From Cellulophaga sp. L1A9 (GTDB lineage: Bacteria > Bacteroidota > Bacteroidia > Flavobacteriales > Flavobacteriaceae): a stretch of DNA of 64,000 bases. The stretch lies in assembly GCF_009797025.1 (NCBI RefSeq), contig NZ_CP047027.1, positions 930,001 to 994,000 of the forward strand. The letters run 5' to 3'. A model generated the notes under the pieces. It searched no databases, was not told the origin of the DNA, and worked only from the letters and a program-made list of their open reading frames with translations. Position 1 is the stretch's first letter. Every line of letters starts with the position of its first letter. Positions 55,058 through 62,763 of the stretch are shown piece after piece. The position numbers were made by a program, and so were the translations under genes.

Positions 55058-55543
55058 ATGATATATATTCTAGTTGGGCTTTTTATTTTGCTAAGTGTTT
55101 GGTTTTTTTTCTTTCATTCTCCAAGACCTAAAATCATGCCCTTGGAAATTAATAAAGATAACCCGACAATGATTGCCGCAATTAAAAATGCAAAAAATAG
55201 TATAGACCAGTTTAAAAAATTATTAGACCTATACCCGAAAGAAGGACATGTTAAAGTTCCATTTTTGACAAACTCAGGTGAAACTGAATTTCTTTGGGGA
55301 GATGTCACCAAAATAATGAATAGTGATTTAGATATTTTTTTAACTACTCCACCAATTACTCATGATGGAAAAATGGCCAGAAATGTAAAGTACAGCCTAT
55401 ATGATATTGTGGACTGGACCGTAACTATCCCAGATGAAAAAATAAAAGGAGGGTTTACTATGAAAGCCATGTTTGAAATTTATATCGACAAATATGGCGA
55501 ACTACCCGAAATACTACTTCAGGAAAAAAATATGTACGAGTAA
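55058..55543 (+). CDS. DUF2314-family membrane-anchored protein
   Basis: The 161-residue protein has one N-terminal TM (IYILVGLFILLSVWFFFF). The DUF2314 domain includes VKVPFLTNSGETEFLWGDV and GKMARNVKYSLYDIVDWTV. The function is unknown; many DUF2314 proteins are small and accompany mobile DNA. Confidence 0.8.
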   Translation: MIYILVGLFILLSVWFFFFHSPRPKIMPLEINKDNPTMIAAIKNAKNSIDQFKKLLDLYPKEGHVKVPFLTNSGETEFLWGDVTKIMNSDLDIFLTTPPITHDGKMARNVKYSLYDIVDWTVTIPDEKIKGGFTMKAMFEIYIDKYGELPEILLQEKNMYE

Positions 55544-55549
55544 AAAACT

Positions 55550-55736
55550 ATGCCCAACTCAAGCTATATACAATACAAGCTTCAGGTTTAATCATGGGGT
55601 TTGTGTATTTTTATGAGGTCTTAAAATATGGTGTTTAAAATAGAAAAGATAAAAGCAAAATATCTACAGTTAGCTTAGTAATTAACCTAAACGAAAGTGC
55701 TTATCACCTGCCATACGATTTCTTATACTTAACCTT
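55550..55736 (+). repeat. Class IIb att-like element 2
   Basis: ATGCCCAAC pairs at 8 of 9 with the start GTTGTGCAT (55038). The interior is nearly identical over about 140 bp to the element at 51006. It ends before CTTGTAGTAC (55734), where G of GTT is changed. Confidence 0.72.
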
Positions 55737-55753
55737 GTAGTACATTTTAAAAA

Positions 55754-56215
55754 ATGGGATATTTAGCAGACATATATATAATTAAAAAGACAAGGTCTAA
55801 GAAAATAGTAATTGATTTCTTGAATCACTTTCTTCCAAATAGAAAAGAAAACGGAGAAGAATACTGGATTCCTGAATATTCTGACAATCCGACTTATGAA
55901 TTTGATAATGCAAACGATTTAATGTCGTTTTTAGAAATAAATAAAAATTATTCTAACAGAATATATTGGAAAAATACTGACGAAAGAAACCCCAATAAAC
56001 ACGGAATGATTTTTTACTTGAAAGACGGAACTACAATTTTTGGAATTTCTAGGAATGCTGATATGAGCGGAAATATGAATACAGCAAACGAAGACCAATG
56101 TTTGATTGAAATGAAAAAATACTTTAACACAAATCTTGGATATATTCATTATGAAAATCCACCAGTAGACAATTATCAAGAATTCCTTGATATAGTAAAC
56201 AAACTGGAAAAATAA
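55754..56215 (+). CDS. Hypothetical cassette protein
   Basis: The 153-residue alpha/beta protein has HGMIFYLKDGTTIFGISRNA in the centre. No signal, TM or recognised family. It resembles small immunity-type proteins in size. Confidence 0.55.
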   Translation: MGYLADIYIIKKTRSKKIVIDFLNHFLPNRKENGEEYWIPEYSDNPTYEFDNANDLMSFLEINKNYSNRIYWKNTDERNPNKHGMIFYLKDGTTIFGISRNADMSGNMNTANEDQCLIEMKKYFNTNLGYIHYENPPVDNYQEFLDIVNKLEK

Positions 56216-56217
56216 AA

Positions 56218-56249
56218 GCGCAATAACCTGTGCTATAATTAATACAGTT
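56218..56249 (+). repeat. Miniature att-like hairpin (about 32 bp)
   Basis: GCGCAATAAC is followed by a CTGT...ACAG stem and GTTTTTGAG (56247). It keeps the AAC/GTT ends and one stem only. GCGCAATAAC does not match its cassette start. Confidence 0.45.
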
Positions 56250-56313
56250 TTTGAGCTTAATCAAAAAGTCTATGTTTCTTAGACGAGTCGCTAGCAACAA
56301 TACGAAAAACAGA

Positions 56314-56775
56314 ATGGGAATTTTTGACTTTATATTTGGAAAGACTATTAAAATAGATGACGAATTCTTTGGGAAGATGATATTCTCTGAATTCAAGAAA
56401 AATCCTGAAAAGAATTATTTTGAATGTAGAAGACATTTCAAATCGACTGACGAAATCATAGAAATCGGAATCGAGGGAGACGTAACTGGCCCGACTGAAG
56501 TGCAAAAAGACTTTTTTCGAAAAATCGAGTCTGATTATGAAAAAATCATATCGTTCATAAAACCAATGATTGAAAAAGAATTTCGGAACTGGAAGGAAGA
56601 TTTCAAAATAACTGACTTTAAAAAGGAATTTAAAGCTGTTTATTTATTTTTACCTCGTTGTGAAAAAGAACCAAAAGTTTGGGAAATAGCATTTGAAAGT
56701 GAACACGATTTAAACCATACGTTTACTTTGACAATGAACGATTTGAGTGCGACCGAAATATTAATAGATGGATAA
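56314..56775 (+). CDS. Hypothetical cassette protein
   Basis: The ATG at 56314 (MGIFDFIFGKTIKIDDEFFG) is preferred over the one at 56251. The 153-residue protein begins with the MGIFDFIFG pattern shared by many small immunity-like proteins. It has a beta-rich second half. No recognised family. Confidence 0.55.
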   Translation: MGIFDFIFGKTIKIDDEFFGKMIFSEFKKNPEKNYFECRRHFKSTDEIIEIGIEGDVTGPTEVQKDFFRKIESDYEKIISFIKPMIEKEFRNWKEDFKITDFKKEFKAVYLFLPRCEKEPKVWEIAFESEHDLNHTFTLTMNDLSATEILIDG

Positions 56776-56819
56776 AGCTTGGATATTTCTTGCAAATTTC
56801 ACTGTTATTAGCTTAAGCA

Positions 56820-57042
56820 TTGTCGGAGTTATACCGACATAACTACCAAGTTGTGATGCTGTTATAAACTTGTTTAAAACGCACCATTCACCGATTACAT
56901 TAAACACTTTTTAGAACAATAGCTAAATAGTGACCTCTAATGTGCAAACCGAAGACAACTATAGAAAATAAAAGTTATTTTTATAATCAGTATTTTTCTC
57001 CCCAGAAAAAAACACTATGGAACAGGCGTATATGCGCTTGTT
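56820..57042 (+). repeat. Class I att-like element 5 (left part deleted)
   Basis: Only the last about 95 bp of the relic, the TATAG/TATA hairpin and the end hairpin ACAGGCG-TATATG-CGCTTGT remain. The left end and terminator are gone, so the preceding cassette has no R''. The next opens at GTTGACAAC (57040). Confidence 0.72.
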
Positions 57043-57086
57043 GACAACAAGCTAAAAAACTCGGAGCTAAAATAATAAACCATAAA

Positions 57087-58607
57087 ATGAAAAAACAAAA
57101 CGTTAGGAAATTATTTTATAGCTTACTTATAATTTCAGTCGTTTCAATCGGAGTTTTTATTTGGGCAAATAAAGAATTGAATAAGGTTAATGGAAAATCC
57201 ACAGATGTCATAAATATTTCTTCTAATATAAAACCATCTTCATCAATCTATATAAAAAACATAAGCGTACTTTCAGAAGATTGTAGTCATTTTATTGAAA
57301 ACCAAGATGTAGTAATTGAAAATGGCAAAATAATTTCTTTGAGCCAAAATCAGCTTGTAGATATCACTTTTAGAATTATTGATGGTACAAACAAGTTTTT
57401 GATTCCAGGACTTATAGATTCTCACGTTCATTTAAAAGAAAGTAAAAACGACTTGTATCTATATCTTGTAAATGGAATAACTTATGTTAGAGAAATGGCT
57501 GGTAGACCATTAAATTTAGAATGGAGAAAATCATTACAAGAGAACGAAATTGCACCTCGTATATTTATTACATCACCACCAATTTACAGCGAAAAGGGAT
57601 TAACAGGCTATTATTATGCTTGGACAAGACAAGCAATCAATTATTCAAATAAGGAAGATGCGGAAAAAGCAATTAAGGAAATTAAGGAACAAGGTTATGA
57701 TGCAATTAAAATGTATGGCTTTGTGAATCCTGAAATGTTCAAAGCAACATTGGAAATTGCAAAGAAATATGAAATTCCTGTTATTGGTCACGTTCCTCAA
57801 GTTAATCTGGAAACTTTATACCAATCTGGTCAAAAAGAAGTTGCTCACATTGAAGAGCTGACCAAAAAAAATATGGAAGATTTTGGCAAATCAATTAAAA
57901 ATAACCCTGAAGAATATCTGGATTTTTTAAAAACACATTCAGACCAAATTGCAAAAAAATTAAAAGAGAACAATATTTATGTAACGTCAACTATTTCACT
58001 CGCAGAAAGTTTTCCGAGACAACGCTTCGATTTAAATTCTGAACTTAAAAATGTAGAGTTAAAATATGTAAATCCAAAAATAATTGAAGGAACTGAACTT
58101 TACAAATTAGGTTGGTTACCTAAACAAAATGGATATGAATATGACGGAGAAGATAATGTTGGAGCAAGAGAGCTTTCTTTTACATATTGGAAAACTTATG
58201 TGGATGCTATTCATTTAATGACCAAAGCACTTGTAGATAATAATGTTCCGATAATGGCTGGTACAGATGCAAATGTTCCAACTAGTGTTCCAGGCTTTTC
58301 ACTTCACAATGAACTGGAATCTTTATCTAAATCGGGAATGACCAACTCACAAGCAATCTATTCAGCAACTGTTGAACCAAGTAATTGGATGAAAAGTAAC
58401 ACTGGAAAAATCAAAGTTGGATATAATTCAGATTTAATACTTTTATCAAAAAATCCATTGGAAAATATAAAAAATACAAAAACAATAGAATATGTGTTTT
58501 TTGATAAATATATAATCGACAAAACTCAAATCAAAGAAATCCTAAAAGGAATAGAAAGTGCAAATAACGAAGATAGAAACGTTAAAATAGAAAAATACGT
58601 CAATTGA
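57087..58607 (+). CDS. Membrane-anchored amidohydrolase
   Basis: The 506-residue protein has an N-terminal TM (LFYSLLIISVVSIGVFIWA) and a metal-dependent hydrolase domain. FLIPGLIDSHVHL supplies the HxH, GYDAIKMYGFV the Lys, VIGHVPQ and VAHIEELT the histidines and GTDANVPTSV the Asp. The family includes imidazolonepropionase-like and dipeptidase enzymes. It is the second amidohydrolase in the array but is not close to the first, so two separate captures are likely. Confidence 0.88.
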   Translation: MKKQNVRKLFYSLLIISVVSIGVFIWANKELNKVNGKSTDVINISSNIKPSSSIYIKNISVLSEDCSHFIENQDVVIENGKIISLSQNQLVDITFRIIDGTNKFLIPGLIDSHVHLKESKNDLYLYLVNGITYVREMAGRPLNLEWRKSLQENEIAPRIFITSPPIYSEKGLTGYYYAWTRQAINYSNKEDAEKAIKEIKEQGYDAIKMYGFVNPEMFKATLEIAKKYEIPVIGHVPQVNLETLYQSGQKEVAHIEELTKKNMEDFGKSIKNNPEEYLDFLKTHSDQIAKKLKENNIYVTSTISLAESFPRQRFDLNSELKNVELKYVNPKIIEGTELYKLGWLPKQNGYEYDGEDNVGARELSFTYWKTYVDAIHLMTKALVDNNVPIMAGTDANVPTSVPGFSLHNELESLSKSGMTNSQAIYSATVEPSNWMKSNTGKIKVGYNSDLILLSKNPLENIKNTKTIEYVFFDKYIIDKTQIKEILKGIESANNEDRNVKIEKYVN

Positions 58608-58631
58608 ATTAAAAACAGAACGGAAAAGCCA

Positions 58632-59248
58632 GTTGCCAACAAAGAACTGAGGTAAAAAACAAGCAAATTCTTCTTTAATTTGAGACACTATTATTCTATG
58701 CTCATAAATTCAAAAAACAGATTCTTTGAGCTTTTTTTATTCGGTTTGTTCCCTATTTATTTAGGCAATACAGAAACGAACCTTTCATCATAGGGTCTGC
58801 CAGATTTTGCACTAGCAAAAGACTGTTTACGTAGTTTGTTGGCAACAGCTATCAATGCCCGTTTCTTGCGCTGCCCTTTGTTCACGATTCGCTCATATAC
58901 CGCTCTACAAAACTTGTCGTATTTACAAGCATTGAAAGAACATAAAAACTATAGCTTCTGAAGCTTTCTATTGCCGACCTTCCTTATTCTCGCTCGACCT
59001 CTTATACTGCTCCCCGACTCTCGTAGCGTTGGGGTTATACCAACATAACTACAAAGTTGTGATGCCATTTCAAAATTATTTAAAACGTACCATTCCCCGA
59101 TTATATGAAACACTTTTTAGAATAATAGCTAAATAGTGACCTCTAGTGTGGAAACCGAAGACAACTATAAAAAATAAAAGTTATTTTTATAATCAGTATT
59201 TTTCTCCCCAGAAAAAAATTAAATTGAATATACGTTTATCCGTATGTT
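58632..59248 (+). repeat. Class I att-like element 6 (with IS110 relic)
   Basis: GTTGCCAAC pairs at 8 of 9 with the start GTTGACAAC (57040). Terminator, relic and TATAG/TATA hairpin follow, then ATATACG-TTTATC-CGTATGT as in element 4. The next opens at GTTGTAGTGC (59246). Confidence 0.78.
58757..59113 (-). pseudogene. IS110-family transposase C-terminal relic 6
   Basis: Full-length relic with an in-frame TAG inside the RKLL region (near 58952) and other changes. Domain content is as in relic 3. Confidence 0.72.
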
Positions 59249-59264
59249 GTAGTGCATTGCAAAA

Positions 59265-59501
59265 ATGACAAGAGAAGAGTTAATAAAATTAGGAGAAAAA
59301 ATTGTAAAAACTCAAGGAACAGAAAGTGAGCTTGATGAATTGTACGAAAGATTCAACAAAAACATACCTTATCCTGACGGAGCAAATTTATTTTATTATC
59401 CTGAAAATTATAATGCAAGTAAAGACTACTTGAGTCAATATAAACCAACAGTTGAAAGTATTGTTGATAAATGCCTTTCTTATAAACCTATTATTCTTTA
59501 A
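59265..59501 (+). CDS. Bacteriocin-immunity-like protein
   Basis: The 78-residue protein (MTREELIKLGEKIVKTQGTE, then FYYPENYN, ending VDKCLSYKPIIL) matches the small bacteriocin immunity proteins common in Bacteroidota. Such proteins protect against a cognate toxin; none is present here. It shares a cassette with the next gene. Confidence 0.72.
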   Translation: MTREELIKLGEKIVKTQGTESELDELYERFNKNIPYPDGANLFYYPENYNASKDYLSQYKPTVESIVDKCLSYKPIIL

Positions 59502-59502
59502 A

Positions 59503-59889
59503 ATGGAATTATCAAAACTAAAAAATCAATGGATTTATTATCCTTGGCTTATTAATAATGACCTAGACCATCTTGTCCATCATAATGATTTGACAGATTC
59601 AAGGATTAATGGATTGGGAGTAGTTCTGTGTATAGGTCAAGAAGACAATTACATAAAGATTAGAGCTAATAATTTTGAACTAAGAGTAAAAGAAGAAGGA
59701 ATATTAAAATTATTACCTAAACCATTATTTATATGGAACGATAAAATTGAACTTTTAAAAAATAAAAATTGCGGAACTATTAATGATATAATTTGGCATC
59801 ATAAAGACGAGAAATATTATTACTTTATCGAAAGTAATGGAAAACAACTCAAGAAAAGACTAAATGATACTGAAATAAAAAAGATATAA
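59503..59889 (+). CDS. Hypothetical protein sharing the immunity cassette
   Basis: The ATG at 59503 is 1 bp after the previous stop, and MELSKLKNQWIYYPWLINND is a sensible start. The 128-residue all-beta protein has no recognised family. Confidence 0.6.
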   Translation: MELSKLKNQWIYYPWLINNDLDHLVHHNDLTDSRINGLGVVLCIGQEDNYIKIRANNFELRVKEEGILKLLPKPLFIWNDKIELLKNKNCGTINDIIWHHKDEKYYYFIESNGKQLKKRLNDTEIKKI

Positions 59890-59891
59890 AC

Positions 59892-60076
59892 GCAACACAA
59901 CACTATGTATATTTAATGCGGGGCAATCGCTAACCGAATGGATTTGTTTTTTGGTTTGACGGCAATATATATTGACACAATTTTTCATTAAATTTAAAAA
60001 TCACAAAATGTATTGCCTTGTGCTTAATCGAAAAGCCCCTGTATTTCCGCTCCGCACAAAACATACATTTAGCGTT
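59892..60076 (+). repeat. Class II att-like element 4
   Basis: GCAACACAAC pairs at 8 of 10 with the start GTTGTAGTGC (59246). The inner arms ATGTAT/ATACAT and GCGGGGC/GCTCCGC pair. It closes before GTTGTAAAA (60074). Confidence 0.72.
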
Positions 60077-60115
60077 GTAAAACATTAACTAAACATTGAG
60101 AATTCATATCATAAA

Positions 60116-60937
60116 ATGAAAAAACTAGTTTTTTTAATTTTTGTTTTAATAACCTTTTTGTGTAAAGCACAAGAAAGTGGAATATTTAAATACTTGAATA
60201 TTAATGAAATGAAAACAAAAACATTAAAAGAACTTCGTATCATACGAAATGAAGTTTTTGCAAGAAAAGGTTATGTTTTTCAGAGTAAAGATTTGCAAGA
60301 ATATTTTTCAAAACAAATTTGGTACAAAGCAGACCCAAATTCAGAAATACAACTTTCAACTAAGGAAAAAGTATATATAAATCAGATTAAAAATTTAGAA
60401 AAAAGTCTTTTACAAAATAATTGTTCCTGTATTAATTGTATAGGAAAACAAAATATTAATTTGTTACCCTTAATAAGTGCTGACTTTTTAGAAGTAGATA
60501 AAAATCCTGATAAATTTAATAAATTAAAACCTGCTCAAGTTAACTATACAGATATGAATCCAATAGTTAATGGAAATTTGTGTGGTGGAGGTTATGCTTG
60601 GAATATTACGTGTTTCACTAATATTAAATATCAATTAATGTTTTATGTGTGTCATAGTGACAATTTACTTTTAAAACTTGCTGTACTAAAAGATGATAAA
60701 TCTATTGACTTTATAGAACTTTACGATTCGTCTTTATATGATGAAGATGGTGGTAATATTATTGACGGTTTTTATGATGTTGATTTTAAATTAGATGAGA
60801 ATTATTTAGAAGTATACAAAATATATCGAAAGCGTATAGATAACCCAACTGAAGACACCCAATTTGACACCAAAGAAATACGCAGAGAAATCACTAAATA
60901 TAGTCTTAGTAAAAATGGTTTAGTGATAGTTAAATAG
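60116..60937 (+). CDS. Secreted YARHG-domain protein
   Basis: The 273-residue protein has a signal peptide (FVLITFLCKAQ). The YARHG domain spans about residues 30-80: LKELRIIRNEVFARKGYVFQ, then FSKQIWYKADP. It is an extracellular domain, probably peptidoglycan-linked. A CSCINCIG motif follows, then a beta domain of unknown function. Confidence 0.8.
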   Translation: MKKLVFLIFVLITFLCKAQESGIFKYLNINEMKTKTLKELRIIRNEVFARKGYVFQSKDLQEYFSKQIWYKADPNSEIQLSTKEKVYINQIKNLEKSLLQNNCSCINCIGKQNINLLPLISADFLEVDKNPDKFNKLKPAQVNYTDMNPIVNGNLCGGGYAWNITCFTNIKYQLMFYVCHSDNLLLKLAVLKDDKSIDFIELYDSSLYDEDGGNIIDGFYDVDFKLDENYLEVYKIYRKRIDNPTEDTQFDTKEIRREITKYSLSKNGLVIVK

Positions 60938-60960
60938 TTTATTAATGAGCCGATAAAACA

Positions 60961-61572
60961 TTTTACAACAAAGAACTGAGGTAAAAAACAAGTAAATTCT
61001 TCCTTAATCTAAGACACTAGTATTCTAGGCTCATAAATTCAAAAAACAGATTCTTTGAGCTTTTTTCATTCGATTTATCCTCTATTTATTTAGGCAATAC
61101 AGAAATGTACCTTTCATCATAGGGTCTGCCAGATTTTGCAATCGCAAAGGACTGTTCAATCTGTTTGTTGGCAACGGCTATCAATGCCAGTTTCTTGTGC
61201 TGCCCTTTGTTCACGATGTGCTCATGCTCTACATACTTTGTGATGCTTACAAGCATTGAAAGAATATAGAAATAATAGCTTCCGAAGCTTTCTATTACCC
61301 ACCTTACTGATTCGCGCTCGACCTCTTACACTACTCCCTGACTCTCGTATCGTTGGGGTTATACGGACATAACTACAAAGCTGTGATGCCATTTCAAACT
61401 TGTTTAAAACGTACCATTCCCCGATTATATGAAACACTTTTTAGAATAATAGCTAAATAGTTGCCACTAGTTTGGAAACCGACGACAACTATAGGAAATA
61501 ATAGTTATTTTTATAATCAGTATTTTTCTCCCCAGAAAAAAATAATATGGAACAGGCGTGTATGCGCTTGTT
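60961..61572 (+). repeat. Class I att-like element 7 (with IS110 relic)
   Basis: TTTTACAAC pairs perfectly (9/9) with the start GTTGTAAAA (60074). Terminator, relic, TATAG/TATA hairpin and ACAGGCG-TGTATG-CGCTTGT follow. The next opens at GTTGTAACC (61570). Confidence 0.8.
61086..61437 (-). pseudogene. IS110-family transposase C-terminal relic 7
   Basis: The N-terminal half is readable from 61437 (SQLCSYVRITPTIRESGSSV). A frame break near 61225 follows, where some bases are missing relative to relic 3. Confidence 0.75.
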
Positions 61573-61588
61573 GTAACCAATTTGAAAA

Positions 61589-62548
61589 ATGAAAAAAAAT
61601 ACTACATTATTACTATTATTAAGCATTTGTGTTTTTAAAATTTGTTTTGGACAAGAAAAAGACTCTTTAGAACTCAAAAGGTTTAAGAAATTTCTTCCAT
61701 ACGTAATAAAAGGAATTCAAGATGAAGAGCAATCGAATGATAATATCAATGAGAAAACAGCTGGACTATTTAATAAACCTTGGTTAATCAATAAATTAGA
61801 TATTCAAGAAGCTAAAAATATAGCCACTTCAATAACTTCCAATAAAATTGTTAGAATTGAAAAAAATCATTCTGGGATATGGAATTTAGACATCTTGTCA
61901 AGCTTAAACACTTCTATATCAAAAGAATTAACTTCTGCGAGCATAGATTTATTACCGAACATTTTTGTTGAAATATTGGATACTGAAATAAATGATTCTT
62001 CAGGAAATTCAGTTGTCGACGTAGGCGCAGATGAAAAAAACATAAAGACAAACTTCAATAATCGTTCTTTAAATATAACTATTCCTTTAAACCGAGAATA
62101 TAAAAATGTAAATGGAACAATCGATATTTCCATAAACGAATTTGGAGAAGTATTTTTCAAAGAGTTCAAAAAAGTTGATAAAAATATAAAATTCAACTTG
62201 GGCAAGATTGACCAAATTGAACTTATCAAAATAGAAAAAAATCGTGCTTATTTATTATTGCCTTCTAAACTATCGGAAGTCGAAATAATCCCTACAAATA
62301 AATCAGATGAAATCTTTTCTGAAAAAACAAGGTTAACTGTTCCAAAAACAATTTATGAGTTCTCAAAAAACAAAAACTTAACAGATGAATCGATTAAAAG
62401 CTTCGTGAATGATTTATCATACGCTGATGCTTACAACAATGAACAGATAGTAGTAATAGAAACTAATGGAGTGATAGAAAATCTATACGTCTTTATAAAA
62501 TCTGATTCGAAAAGACTATGTAAAGAAACTATGGAAATAAAACTATAG
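61589..62548 (+). CDS. Exported hypothetical protein
   Basis: The 319-residue protein has a signal peptide (LLLLLSICVFKICFGQ). The mature part is charged and beta-rich with no known domain. Confidence 0.6.
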   Translation: MKKNTTLLLLLSICVFKICFGQEKDSLELKRFKKFLPYVIKGIQDEEQSNDNINEKTAGLFNKPWLINKLDIQEAKNIATSITSNKIVRIEKNHSGIWNLDILSSLNTSISKELTSASIDLLPNIFVEILDTEINDSSGNSVVDVGADEKNIKTNFNNRSLNITIPLNREYKNVNGTIDISINEFGEVFFKEFKKVDKNIKFNLGKIDQIELIKIEKNRAYLLLPSKLSEVEIIPTNKSDEIFSEKTRLTVPKTIYEFSKNKNLTDESIKSFVNDLSYADAYNNEQIVVIETNGVIENLYVFIKSDSKRLCKETMEIKL

Positions 62549-62737
62549 CTAACACATCTTATAAACAATACGGGCTTCGGGCTTAATCGAATGGTTTGTG
62601 TATTTTTATGATGTCCGCAAAATCTTTTGGATTTTGCTTTAAACAATAAAAGAAAAAACAAAACAAAAAGATTTTGCTATGTGCGTGGCGGAAAGTAAAC
62701 GCTAGTTTACTCCCGTACTGTTCATAGCTCCATCGTT
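62545..62737 (+). repeat. Class IIb-related att-like element 3
   Basis: It opens with ATAGCTAAC, which overlaps the stop of the previous gene and does not pair with its cassette start GTTGTAACC. The AACAATACGGGCTTCGGG and GTTTGTGTATTTTTATGA segments are shared with the other IIb elements. It closes before GTTGGCACAC (62735). Confidence 0.68.
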
Positions 62738-62763
62738 GGCACACATAAAGCGAAAATCATAAA

